Part shown: positions 54,691 through 62,834 of the stretch, piece after piece | Position numbering within the stretch: the stretch's first letter is position 1 | Layout: the number at the start of each line of letters is the position of its first letter | Assembly: GCA_041685115.1 (NCBI GenBank) | Contig: JAWLGK010000008.1 | Coordinates: 1 to 64,000, forward strand | Origin: JALOAT01 sp041685115 | Lineage (GTDB): Bacteria > Pseudomonadota > Gammaproteobacteria > Thiohalomonadales > Thiohalomonadaceae | Direction of reading: 5' to 3' | Length of the DNA stretch: 64,000 nucleotides | The notes under the pieces: model-generated | What the model saw: only the letters and a program-made list of their open reading frames with translations | Told to the model about the DNA's origin: nothing | The model's database searches: none | Position numbers and translations under genes: made by a program

Positions 54691-55014
54691 TCAGACGTTG
54701 AAGCTTTCGCCGCAACCGCAGGCGGCCTTCACGTTGGGATTGTTGAACTTGAAGCCTTCGTTCAACCCTTCCTTCGCGAAGTCCACCTCGGTGCCGTCCA
54801 GGTAGAGCATGCTCTTGGTGTCGATGATCACCTTCACGCCGTGGCTCTCGAACACCTGGTCCTCCTCGTGGACCTCATCGGCGAACTCAAGCACGTACGC
54901 CATGCCGGAGCAGCCCGAGGTCTTCACGCCCAGTCGCAGGCCCGCGCCCTTGCCGCGGTTGGCGAGGAATTTCTGCACGCGCTCGGCGGCGCGCTCGGTC
55001 AGGGTTACCGCCAT
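54691..55014 (-). CDS. iscA: A-type Fe-S carrier IscA
   Basis: A 107-aa carrier. Its three conserved cysteines are in TSGCSGMAY and AACGCGESF. MAVTLTERAAERVQKF is the usual start; 19 upstream codons that overlap iscU are rejected. Ten bases separate it from iscU. Confidence 0.96.
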   Translation of the reverse strand: MAVTLTERAAERVQKFLANRGKGAGLRLGVKTSGCSGMAYVLEFADEVHEEDQVFESHGVKVIIDTKSMLYLDGTEVDFAKEGLNEGFKFNNPNVKAACGCGESFNV

Positions 55015-55024
55015 GATGGACTCC

Positions 55025-55423
55025 TTAGGCCGCGTCGGTTTTGTCGCCGCGCTTCGCCTTAAAGTCGGCAATGGCCGCCTTGATGGCGTCCTCGGCGAGC
55101 ACCGAGCAGTGGATTTTCACCGGCGGGAGCGCCAGTTCCTCGGCAATCTGGGTGTTCTTGATCTGCGCCGCCTCATCCAGGCTCTTGCCCTTGACCCATT
55201 CGGTCACGAGCGAGCTGGAGGCGATGGCGGAACCGCAGCCGTAGGTCTTGAAGCAGGCGTCTTCGATCACGCCCTGCTCATTGACCTTGATCTGCAGGCG
55301 CATCACGTCGCCGCAGGCCGGTGCGCCCACCATGCCGGTGCCCACCGTGGTGTCGTCCTTGTCGAACGCGCCCACGTTGCGGGGGTTTTCGTAGTGTTCC
55401 AGGACCTTATCGCTGTATGCCAT
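55025..55423 (-). CDS. iscU: Fe-S scaffold IscU
   Basis: A 132-aa scaffold for [2Fe-2S] assembly. Conserved cysteines are in PACGDVM, KTYGCGSA and IHCSVLAEDAI, with Asp in the first block. LPPVK, the HscA recognition motif, is present just before the last Cys. Standard length and start (MAYSDKVLEHYENPRN). Confidence 0.97.
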   Translation of the reverse strand: MAYSDKVLEHYENPRNVGAFDKDDTTVGTGMVGAPACGDVMRLQIKVNEQGVIEDACFKTYGCGSAIASSSLVTEWVKGKSLDEAAQIKNTQIAEELALPPVKIHCSVLAEDAIKAAIADFKAKRGDKTDAA

Positions 55424-55474
55424 AACCGTGTCTCCGCTCGCTGGCTGCCCCGAGGGGGCGCAAATGTTACCAGA

Positions 55475-56692
55475 TCAGTGGGCTACCCACTGCACCTTGG
55501 ACAGATCCACGCCTTCCTTGTACATGTCCCACAGCGGGGACAAGGCCCGCAGTTTGTCGATCTTCTCGTGGATGAGCTTCACCGCGTAGTCCACGTCTTC
55601 TTCGGTGGTGAAGCGGCCGATGCTGAAACGGATGGAGCTATGGGCCAGCTCGTCCGGGCGGCCCAGGGCGCGCAGCACGTAGGACGGCTCCAGGCTGGCC
55701 GAGGTGCACGCCGAGCCGGAGGACACGGCCAGGTCCTTGAGGGCCATCATGAGCGACTCACCTTCCACAAAGGCGAAGCTCAGGTTCAGGTTGTGCGGCA
55801 CCCGCTGCTCCAGATCACCGTTTACGTAGACCTCTTCGATGTCCTTGAAGCCCGCCAGCATGCGATCACGCAGTCGGCGCACCCGCTCGTTTTCCATGGC
55901 CATTTCCTCACGGGCGATGCGGAAGGCCTCGCCCATGCCCACGATCTGGTGGGTGGCCAGGGTGCCCGAGCGCATACCGCGCTCGTGCCCACCGCCGTGC
56001 ATCTGCGCCTCCAGGCGCACGCGCGGCTTGCGGCGTACGTACAAGGCGCCGATGCCCTTTGGACCATAAATCTTGTGGGCCGACAGGGAGATGAGGTCCA
56101 CCTTCATGGTCTGCACGTCGATGGCGACCTTGCCGGCGCTCTGCGCCGCGTCCACGTGGAAGAGGATGCCGCGGGCGCGGGTGATCTCGCCGATGGCGGC
56201 GATGTCCTGGATTACGCCGATTTCGTTGTTCACGTGCATGATGGACACCAGGATCGTGTCCGGGCGCAACGCCGCTTCCAGCTTCGCGAGGTCGATGAGG
56301 CCATCGGGCTCCGGGTCCAGGTAAGTCACTTCGAAGCCGTCGCGCTCCAGGGCGCGGCAGGTATCCAGCACCGCCTTGTGTTCGGTCTTGCAGGTGACGA
56401 TGTGCTGGCCCTTCTTGCGGTAGAACTGGGCCACGCCCTTGATGGCCAGGTTGTCGGATTCGGTGGCGCCCGAGGTGAAGACGATCTCCTTGGGATCGGC
56501 GCCCAGCAGCGCTGCCACGTGGCCGCGCGCCTCCTCCACCGCCGCCTCCGCGTCCCAGCCAAACGGGTGCGAGCGCGAGGCCGGATTGCCGAACAGGCCG
56601 CCTTCCAGGGTGAGATAGCGGCACATCTTCTCGGCAACGCGCGGATCCACCGGGGTGGTGGCCGAATAGTCCAGGTAGATCGGGTTTCTCAT
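55475..56692 (-). CDS. iscS: Cysteine desulfurase IscS
   Basis: A 405-aa PLP enzyme that removes sulfur from cysteine for IscU and other acceptors. The PLP lysine is in LSAHKIYGPKGIGAL, with an N-terminal YLDYSATTPVDP block; the catalytic loop is VSSGSACTSASLEPS. Length is standard (E. coli 404). The ATG at 56692 drops 13 upstream residues. It lies next to a second desulfurase gene and upstream of iscU. Confidence 0.97.
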   Translation of the reverse strand: MRNPIYLDYSATTPVDPRVAEKMCRYLTLEGGLFGNPASRSHPFGWDAEAAVEEARGHVAALLGADPKEIVFTSGATESDNLAIKGVAQFYRKKGQHIVTCKTEHKAVLDTCRALERDGFEVTYLDPEPDGLIDLAKLEAALRPDTILVSIMHVNNEIGVIQDIAAIGEITRARGILFHVDAAQSAGKVAIDVQTMKVDLISLSAHKIYGPKGIGALYVRRKPRVRLEAQMHGGGHERGMRSGTLATHQIVGMGEAFRIAREEMAMENERVRRLRDRMLAGFKDIEEVYVNGDLEQRVPHNLNLSFAFVEGESLMMALKDLAVSSGSACTSASLEPSYVLRALGRPDELAHSSIRFSIGRFTTEEDVDYAVKLIHEKIDKLRALSPLWDMYKEGVDLSKVQWVAH

Positions 56693-56731
56693 CGTGTTCT
56701 CCACTCGCGACCGCCGCGGCGGTCGGTTCAA

Positions 56732-57871
56732 TTACATCCAGGCACGTTCACGTAAGGCATTGCACTCGGTCACCAGGGCCTCCACGAAGGCGTCCACGTG
56801 GGCCTCGGTGTTGTCGTGCCCAAGGCTCAGGCGCACCGCACCGCGGGCCAGCTCTCGGGGCACACCCATGGCCAGCAGTACGTGGCTGGGGTCGCGGGCA
56901 CCCGCACAGGCGGCACCGGCCGAAAGTGCGAAACCGCGCCGATCCAGTTGCATCAACAGCGTTTCCCCGTCCACGCCCGGGATGGCGAAAAAAACCGTGT
57001 TCGAGAGCCGTTCAGTCCCGGCGGCGAATACCACCACCTCGGGAAGGCGCTCGGTGAGGCGTCGTTCCACGCGCTCGCGCAATGTCAGCAGGCGCCCGTG
57101 GCGCTCGCGCATCCCCTGCGCGGCGATCTCCGCAGCGACGCCGAGACCGACGATACCAGCGACGTTCTCGGTGCCGCCGCGCCGGCTCTTTTCCTGGGTG
57201 CTGCCGTGCACCAGCGGTTCCAGGGTGAGTCCGCGGCGGACCAGCAGCGCACCGATGCCCTTGGGCGCGTAGATCTTGTGGCCCGAGATGGACAACAGGT
57301 CCGCACCGCTGGCCGCAAAATCCACCGGGATCTTACCCGCCGCCTGCACCGCGTCGGTGTGGAACAGGGCCCCGGCCTCCTTGGCCTGCGTGGCGAGCCG
57401 CGGCAGGTCATGGATCACGCCGGTCTCGTTGTTGGCCCACATCACCGACACGAGCGCCGTGTCTGCGGTCAGTCCGGCCTTCAGCCCTGCGGGGCTGACC
57501 CGGCCGTCCTCGCCCACCGGCAGCGCGCTGCATTCCCAGCCGAACGGCCCGAGCGCCTGGGCCGTCTCGAGGATCGAGGCGTGCTCGATGGCACTCACCA
57601 GCGCCCGGCCGCCGCGGCGCATCGCCGCGACACCCTTGAGCGCGGCATTATTGGCCTCCGTGCCTCCGCTGGTGAACACCACCTCGGCGGGGTGGGCACC
57701 GAGTAGCCCGGCCACCTGCTCGCGGGCCGTCTCCACCGCCGCCCGCGACAACCGGCCCAGGCGGTGGAGGCTCGAGGCGTTGCCGTAGGCCGCGGCCAGG
57801 TAGGGCTGCATGGCCTCCAGCACCCGCGGGTCGATGGGTGTGGTCGCGTTATGGTCGAGATAAACGGTCAC
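56732..57871 (-). CDS. Second cysteine desulfurase, IscS/NifS-like
   Basis: A 379-aa paralogue of IscS placed between iscR and iscS. YLDHNATTPIDP opens it; the PLP lysine is in ISGHKIYAPKGIGAL; the catalytic loop reads LSAGAACAGARDPSH, retaining the Cys but with the surrounding SGSACTS pattern altered. It is about 26 residues shorter at the C-terminus than IscS, lacking part of the IscU/TusA docking tail. This suggests a different sulfur acceptor. Tandem desulfurases in an isc operon are uncommon but do occur in some proteobacteria. Confidence 0.93.
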   Translation of the reverse strand: MTVYLDHNATTPIDPRVLEAMQPYLAAAYGNASSLHRLGRLSRAAVETAREQVAGLLGAHPAEVVFTSGGTEANNAALKGVAAMRRGGRALVSAIEHASILETAQALGPFGWECSALPVGEDGRVSPAGLKAGLTADTALVSVMWANNETGVIHDLPRLATQAKEAGALFHTDAVQAAGKIPVDFAASGADLLSISGHKIYAPKGIGALLVRRGLTLEPLVHGSTQEKSRRGGTENVAGIVGLGVAAEIAAQGMRERHGRLLTLRERVERRLTERLPEVVVFAAGTERLSNTVFFAIPGVDGETLLMQLDRRGFALSAGAACAGARDPSHVLLAMGVPRELARGAVRLSLGHDNTEAHVDAFVEALVTECNALRERAWM

Positions 57872-57885
57872 GGCCTCTCACAGGG

Positions 57886-58359
57886 TCAGTGAGCGACCTT
57901 GACGCCCTCGGCCAGGCTCACCACCCGCTGGTCCTGGCGGGCAGCCACTTCCTGGACCGCCTGGCGGTCCACCAGTTGGGCCAGGTTGATGCCCTTCAGG
58001 AATTCGTAGATCTGATTGCTGAGGTCGCACCAGAGTTCGTGGGTCAGGCACTTGCCGTTGTCCTGGCAGTTGCCCTTGCCGCCGCAGCGCATGGCATCGA
58101 CCTTCTCGTCCACCGCCGTGATCACGTCCGCGACGCAGATGTCCGAGGCCTCGCGGCTGAGCCGATAGCCGCCGCCCGGGCCGCGGGCACTGTCCACGAG
58201 CCCGTTCTTGCGCAGCTTGGAAAACAGCTGCTCCAGATACGAGAGGGAGATGCCCTGACGCTGGGAGATGTCGGCCAGCGTGATCGGTCCCTGGCTGTAA
58301 TGCAGGGCCAGGTCGAGCATCGCGGTCACCGCATAGCGGCCTTTGGTGGTCAGCCTCAT
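57886..58359 (-). CDS. iscR: Rrf2-family Fe-S regulator IscR
   Basis: A 157-aa winged-helix regulator. The DNA-binding N-terminus is MRLTTKGRYAVTAMLDLALH; cluster ligands are three Cys and a His in MRCGGKGNCQDNGKCLTH, matching the C-X5-C-X5-C-X2-H pattern of E. coli IscR. When loaded with [2Fe-2S] it represses the isc operon. First gene of the operon, with an IscR-like site in its promoter. Confidence 0.97.
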   Translation of the reverse strand: MRLTTKGRYAVTAMLDLALHYSQGPITLADISQRQGISLSYLEQLFSKLRKNGLVDSARGPGGGYRLSREASDICVADVITAVDEKVDAMRCGGKGNCQDNGKCLTHELWCDLSNQIYEFLKGINLAQLVDRQAVQEVAARQDQRVVSLAEGVKVAH

Positions 58360-58406
58360 GTTTGTTTCGCCCCTAAAAACCCGTTAACGTTTGCAAGCTG
58401 GCGTTT

Positions 58407-58435
58407 AAGTTAGCAATACCGAGCATTTCGGTCAA
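58407..58435 (-). promoter_or_regulatory. isc operon promoter with IscR-like palindrome
   Basis: On the minus strand TTGACC (58435-58430) and TAACTT (58412-58407) are 17 bp apart. The palindrome ACCGA-N5-TCGGT (58432-58418) lies in the spacer and overlaps the -35, where IscR sits in E. coli. The promoter overlaps the cysE stop codon. Confidence 0.7.
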
Positions 58436-59238
58436 CTATTACTTTCCGCCGGGCTTGCCCTCTCGGCGGTACCGTTGCCGTCCTCCCCGTCATCCATGCG
58501 GATCTCGCAGGGTTCGAGGGGTGGCAGCATGGTTCCGTCGTCCTCAACGCCAAGCTCCTTGATGACCTTGCACATGCGCTCCACCTTGGCGTCCATGGCG
58601 TGCATGTGGTCCAGCATGCGGTTGATGGCCTGGGCCACCGGGTCGGGCATGTCATTGGGCATGCCGTAGGCGTCGAAGCCGATCTTCTGGGCGAAGGCGC
58701 GCCGGCGCTGTTCCTGTTCGTCGCTGCCGCGTCTGACGATGCGCCCCGGGACGCCCACCACCGTGGCGCCCACCGGCACGTCCTTCACCACCACGGCATT
58801 GGAGCCGATGCGGGCGTGGTCGCCCAAGGTGATGGGACCCAGCACCTTGGCACCGGCACCCACCACCACGTCGTCGCCCAGGGTGGGGTGACGCTTGCCC
58901 TTGTTCCAGCTGGTGCCCCCCAGGGTCACACCGTGGTAAAGCGTGCAGTCGTCGCCGATCACCGCGGTCTCGCCGATCACCACGCCCATGCCGTGGTCGA
59001 TGAAGAAGCGCCGGCCGATAGTCGCACCCGGATGGATCTCCACACCGGTCAGCCAACGGCCCAGGGTCGAGAGCGCGCGCGCGAGCCACTTCCAGCCCCG
59101 CCCCCACAGGCGATGGGCAAGCCGGTGCATGAGCACCGCATGCACGCCCGGGTAGGTGGTGAGCACCTCAAACACATTGCGTGCGGCCGGGTCCCGCTCG
59201 AACACGCAACGGACGTCTTCCCGCAATCGATCGAACAT
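58432..59238 (-). CDS. cysE: Serine O-acetyltransferase CysE (EpsC/NifP-type)
   Basis: A 268-aa left-handed beta-helix acyltransferase that makes O-acetylserine for cysteine. Hexapeptide repeats run from about 70 to 170 (GVEIHPGATIGRRFFIDHGMGVVIG-type blocks, HGVTLGGTSWNKGKRHPTLGD). The N-terminal alpha domain is short, as in EpsC/NifP, and a Glu/Asp-rich tail of about 70 residues is extra. Next to iscR it ties cysteine supply to sulfur mobilisation by the desulfurases. Confidence 0.93.
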   Translation of the reverse strand: MFDRLREDVRCVFERDPAARNVFEVLTTYPGVHAVLMHRLAHRLWGRGWKWLARALSTLGRWLTGVEIHPGATIGRRFFIDHGMGVVIGETAVIGDDCTLYHGVTLGGTSWNKGKRHPTLGDDVVVGAGAKVLGPITLGDHARIGSNAVVVKDVPVGATVVGVPGRIVRRGSDEQEQRRRAFAQKIGFDAYGMPNDMPDPVAQAINRMLDHMHAMDAKVERMCKVIKELGVEDDGTMLPPLEPCEIRMDDGEDGNGTAERASPAESNS

Positions 59239-59317
59239 CGGGGGGTCCTGAAGAATTCTTGATTATTCTTATCGGCTATGGGGCCTGATTACAAGACCTC
59301 ACCGACAAAAAATAGGG

Positions 59318-60040
59318 TTATGGACGCGCGGCACCCTTCTGGGCGGCGGTCAGGATGCCACGCAGGATCTGTACTTCGGTCTTGTCCAGCTCGGCGCGGT
59401 TGAACAGGCGCTTGAGCCGACGCATGAGCTGCCGGGGATTGTCGGGGTTCAGGAAGCCGATATCCGTGAGCGCCTGCTCCAGGTGGCGATAGAAGCCGTC
59501 AACCTCGCCCGCGGAGGCGCGCTCGTCCTGCGCCTGGGCCGGGACCTGCGCACCGAGGCCCATGGCCACCTCATAGGCGAACACCTGCACCGCCGCGCCG
59601 ATATTCAGCGAGCTGTACTCCGGGTTGCTGGGGATGTGCACCAGATAATTACAGCGATCCAGTTCCGCGTTGGTGAGGCCCGCGGACTCGCGGCCGAACA
59701 CCAGGGCGATCTCCTCGCCCCCGCGGGCCGCAGCCGCGGCCTTCTCGCCGCAGCCACGGGCATCGAGGGTGGGCCAGTCGATGCGCCGCAGCCGGGCGCT
59801 GGCGCCGAACACCAGGGAACAGCCGTCCACCGCCTCCTCCAGGCTGTCGCATACCACCGCCCCGGCCAGCAGGTCGTCCGCCCCCGAGGCCCGTGCGGTC
59901 GCCTCCGCGTGGGGAAACAGCTTCGGCTTCACCAAGTACAGCCGCGACAGGAACATGTTCTTCATGGCCCGCGCCGCCGCGCCGATATTGCCCGGATGCG
60001 TGGTCTCCACCATCACCACGCGTACATTTTCAAAATTCAT
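59318..60040 (-). CDS. trmJ: tRNA 2'-O-methyltransferase TrmJ
   Basis: A 240-aa SPOUT enzyme that 2'-O-methylates C32/U32 of tRNA. The knot region includes VVMVETTHPGNIGAAARAMKNM, IALVFGRESAGLTNAELD and IPSNPEYSSLNIGAAVQVFAYE; the C-terminal 80 residues form the tRNA-binding extension. It is divergent from suhB, as in E. coli, and upstream of cysE/iscR. Confidence 0.95.
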   Translation of the reverse strand: MNFENVRVVMVETTHPGNIGAAARAMKNMFLSRLYLVKPKLFPHAEATARASGADDLLAGAVVCDSLEEAVDGCSLVFGASARLRRIDWPTLDARGCGEKAAAAARGGEEIALVFGRESAGLTNAELDRCNYLVHIPSNPEYSSLNIGAAVQVFAYEVAMGLGAQVPAQAQDERASAGEVDGFYRHLEQALTDIGFLNPDNPRQLMRRLKRLFNRAELDKTEVQILRGILTAAQKGAARP

Positions 60041-60055
60041 CGATTCACCGAGTGA

Positions 60056-60190
60056 AGAAAAAAGCGATTAACCACGGGGGAGCGAAGAAGTCGGCTTCCG
60101 CGCGCCGCATCCTGAACTGTTTGCCGGTTGCAGGGATTCAAAACCCCTTGTTTTCCCCGTGTCCCCCGTGTTCCCCGTGGTTCATTCTTC
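60056..60190. repeat. CACGGGG-arm inverted element L6
   Basis: Left arm GAAAAAAGCGATTAACCACGGGG (60056-60082), right arm CCCCGTGTTCCCCGTGGTTCATTCTTC (60147-60190), spacer unique. It sits between divergent trmJ and suhB. Confidence 0.8.
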
Positions 60191-60261
60191 TTTCCCGCTC
60201 CGGGTAGAAGATCGCGTAGAATACGCCGCCTTGTGCAGAACCCCCACCGGAGGCCGTCCCC

Positions 60262-61059
60262 ATGCATCCCTTGCTGAACATCGCCGTGCGCGCCGCGCGC
60301 AAGGCGGGCAACATTATCGCCCGTTCCGTGGATCATGTGGACCGCATCGCCGTCGACAGCAAGTCGCGCAACGACTTCGTGAGCGAGGTGGACCGTGCCT
60401 CCGAGCAGGAGATCATCAGCATCATCCGTCAGGCCTATCCCGATCACGCCATTCTCGGCGAGGAGACGGGCGAGCAGGGCAGCCATGATTTCCGCTGGAT
60501 CATCGATCCGCTCGACGGCACGACCAATTTCCTGCACGGTTTCCCACATTTCGCCGTGTCCATCGCGGTGCAGAACAAGGGCCGCATCGAACACGGGGTG
60601 GTGTACGACCCCATGCGCCAGGAGCTGTTCACCGCTTCACGCGGCGGCGGCGCCATGGTGAATGATCGCCGTCTGCGTGTGGCCAAGCGCAACAGCCTGG
60701 ACGGTGCACTCATCGGCACCGGTTTTCCCTACCGTCAGCACCAGAACCTGGACGTGTACCTGAACACCTTCCGCGAGATCTTCCCGCAAACCGCCGGTAT
60801 CCGCCGCGCGGGCTCGGCGGCGCTGGACCTGGCCTACATGGCCGCCGGCCGCATGGACGGTTTCTGGGAGTTTGGCCTGAGCAAGTGGGACATGGCGGCA
60901 GGCGTGCTGCTGGTGCAGGAGGCCGGTGGCCTGGTGGGTGATGCCCGCGGCAACCACCTGTACCTGGAAACCGGCAACGTGGTCGCCGGCTCGCCCAAGG
61001 TATTCAAGGGGTTATTGCAGGCCCTGCATTCGCACCTGCCGGCAGACATGGTCGGCTGA
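60262..61059 (+). CDS. suhB: Inositol-1-monophosphatase SuhB
   Basis: A 265-aa Mg-dependent phosphatase that in E. coli also joins the rRNA antitermination complex. Motifs DFVSEVDRASEQEI, GEETGEQG, WIIDPLDGTTNFLHGFPHFAVSIA and LSKWDMAAGVLLVQEAGG supply the metal ligands. Length and start (MHPLLNIAVRAARKAGN) are standard. Monocistronic on the plus strand, divergent from trmJ. Confidence 0.96.
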   Translation: MHPLLNIAVRAARKAGNIIARSVDHVDRIAVDSKSRNDFVSEVDRASEQEIISIIRQAYPDHAILGEETGEQGSHDFRWIIDPLDGTTNFLHGFPHFAVSIAVQNKGRIEHGVVYDPMRQELFTASRGGGAMVNDRRLRVAKRNSLDGALIGTGFPYRQHQNLDVYLNTFREIFPQTAGIRRAGSAALDLAYMAAGRMDGFWEFGLSKWDMAAGVLLVQEAGGLVGDARGNHLYLETGNVVAGSPKVFKGLLQALHSHLPADMVG

Positions 61060-61175
61060 TGCAGGCCGGATGCCTCGCCCAGCGGCCGGAAAACCCCGAT
61101 TTTCATTACCTGAGCTCAAGTTCCTGAGCGGCGTGCCGATGGATATTCACGGACCATCGGCTTTCAGGAGCCCCC

Positions 61176-61391
61176 GTGCAAACTGCCCGCATCACCCGCA
61201 TATCGCCTCTCGAACTCGCCATGCGTGACGTATGCGAGAACCTGGGCGACTTCACCGCCGGCTTCGGCCTCGAAGCGGGCGCAGGCCACACGTTCACGAT
61301 TCTCTCCATCGAACCCGCGCCAAAACCGCTGCCGCGCAAGAGCGCGCAGGTCGTGCCCTACCCCGTCGCCAAACGCCGCGCCGCGCGATAA
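61176..61391 (+). CDS. 71-aa hypothetical protein
   Basis: Not recognised. A GTG start with CAGGAG six bases before it gives a small soluble protein with MRDVCENLGDFTAGFGLEAG at its centre and a Pro/Arg/Lys-rich end (KPLPRKSAQVVPYPVAKRRAAR). It has its own terminator. No partner genes; codon use is ordinary. A real small gene is likelier than not because of ribosome site and terminator. Confidence 0.5.
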   Translation: MQTARITRISPLELAMRDVCENLGDFTAGFGLEAGAGHTFTILSIEPAPKPLPRKSAQVVPYPVAKRRAAR

Positions 61392-61423
61392 GTTTTTCCA
61401 CGTTGCAGAGACTTGCAGACAAT

Positions 61424-61451
61424 AAAAGCGCCGGAAGGCGCTTTCTTGTTT
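61424..61451 (+). terminator. Rho-independent terminator after the 71-aa ORF
   Basis: AAAGCGCC pairs with GGCGCTTT around GGAA, followed by CTTGTTTG; supports the small ORF being a gene. Confidence 0.8.
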
Positions 61452-61610
61452 GATTTTCAATCCAGGCAAATCATTCCGTCAGCCCGGCGAAAGCCCACGA
61501 CTGTTAAAAATACCAGGGTGAGAAGAAGAAGCGCTGCGGGACAAGGCTGAACGGCGCGGGACCCGGAGCGCCAACTCATCACCGAGTCCTTGCAACGTGT
61601 GCAGGACACA

Positions 61611-61778
61611 TTCGCCGACAGTGTCGGCTCCTACAACACATCGAGGATCACCCGTAGGAGCCCACTCCGTGGGCGAATGTCTTTCCCAACCGCCGGTGAC
61701 CGAAACCTCGTTCGCCGACAGTGTCGGCTCCTACAAGGCTTGATAACCACCCGTAGGAGCCCACACCGTGGGCGAATG
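61611..61778. repeat. REPIN-A: two REP pairs
   Basis: Four REPs of the GTAGGAGCC family lie at 61611-61634 (inverted), 61654-61679, 61711-61734 (inverted) and 61753-61778, forming two pairs, the mirror image of the array at 27724. The 500-bp gap between the 71-aa ORF and secF has no other feature recognised. Confidence 0.88.
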
Positions 61779-61890
61779 TCTTTCGAACCACCGCTCACCA
61801 GCCTGGGGCGGTCGCGTACACGTTCCGCACAGTAGTGGGCGAAAGCCGCAAGTGGATTCCCGCCCTGCGCCGGCGTGACGGCTCGGCATG

Positions 61891-62820
61891 TTACGGGTGC
61901 TGCGGCAGGTCGGCGCCTTCCTTCTCGACCGGCATGAGGTTTTCACGCGACACGCCCAGATACATGGCGATCGGGCTCGCCACCAGCACCGAGGAATAGA
62001 TGCCGAACACGATGCCGATGGTCAGCGCCAGGGCGAAGTTGTGCAGCGCCTCGCCGCCGAAGAAAAACACCGACAGCACCGCCAGTTCCGTGGAGAAGTG
62101 GGTGATGATGGTGCGCGACATGGTGCGGGTGATGGCGTTGTCGATCACCGTCGGCACCGAGGCCTTGCGCATCTTGCGGAAGTTCTCGCGCACCCGGTCG
62201 AACACCACCACCGATTCGTTCACCGAGTAGCCGAGCACGGCCAGCACGGCCGCAAGCACGGTGAGGTCGAACTCCCACTGGAACAGCGCGAACATGCCCA
62301 CCACGATGACCACGTCGTGCATGTTGGCAATGATCGCCGCCACGGCGAGGCGCCATTCGAAGCGCAGCGACAGATAGATGACGATGCCCGCCGCCACCAG
62401 CAGCAGCGCCAGGCCGCCGGACTCGTAGAGTTCCTTGCCGACCTGTGGGCCGACGAACTCCACGCGCTTGAGGTCGGCGGTGGCGTCCTGTGCCTTCAAC
62501 ACCCCGAACACCTCGGCGCTCACCTTGTCGCTGGAGGCCTCGCCCACAGGCAGGCGGATGAGCACGTCGCGGGTGGTGCCGATGTGCTGCACCGCGGCCT
62601 CCATACCCTCTGCCGCCAGGGCGTCACGGATGCTGTCGACGTTGGCCGGCTGTGCATAGGTGACTTCCATCACCGTGCCGCCGGTGAAGTCGACGCCCAG
62701 GTTGAGGCCACGGATGGCGATGGCAGCCACGGCAATGATGAAGGTGACCAGCGAGATCGTCGTGGTCAGCCTCCCGTAGCTCATGAACGGGATGTCGTTT
62801 TTGATTCTGAAGAATTCCAT
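61891..62820 (-). CDS. secF: Protein translocase subunit SecF
   Basis: A 309-aa membrane protein that with SecD uses the proton gradient to pull substrates through SecYEG. Six transmembrane helices; the first periplasmic domain opens NLGVDFTGGTVMEV (about 33-46), and TM4-TM5 motif GYSVNESVVVFDRVRENF and the later helix AITRTMSRTIITHFS are conserved. It follows secD by 14 bp. Standard length and start (MEFFRIKNDIPFMSY). Confidence 0.96.
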   Translation of the reverse strand: MEFFRIKNDIPFMSYGRLTTTISLVTFIIAVAAIAIRGLNLGVDFTGGTVMEVTYAQPANVDSIRDALAAEGMEAAVQHIGTTRDVLIRLPVGEASSDKVSAEVFGVLKAQDATADLKRVEFVGPQVGKELYESGGLALLLVAAGIVIYLSLRFEWRLAVAAIIANMHDVVIVVGMFALFQWEFDLTVLAAVLAVLGYSVNESVVVFDRVRENFRKMRKASVPTVIDNAITRTMSRTIITHFSTELAVLSVFFFGGEALHNFALALTIGIVFGIYSSVLVASPIAMYLGVSRENLMPVEKEGADLPQHP

Positions 62821-62834
62821 GACTCGGCCTCCGC

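Noticed and set aside
54809..56755. A 648-aa plus-strand frame across iscA, iscU and iscS
   Set aside because: It crosses several well-conserved minus-strand genes in antisense and has shadow-type composition.
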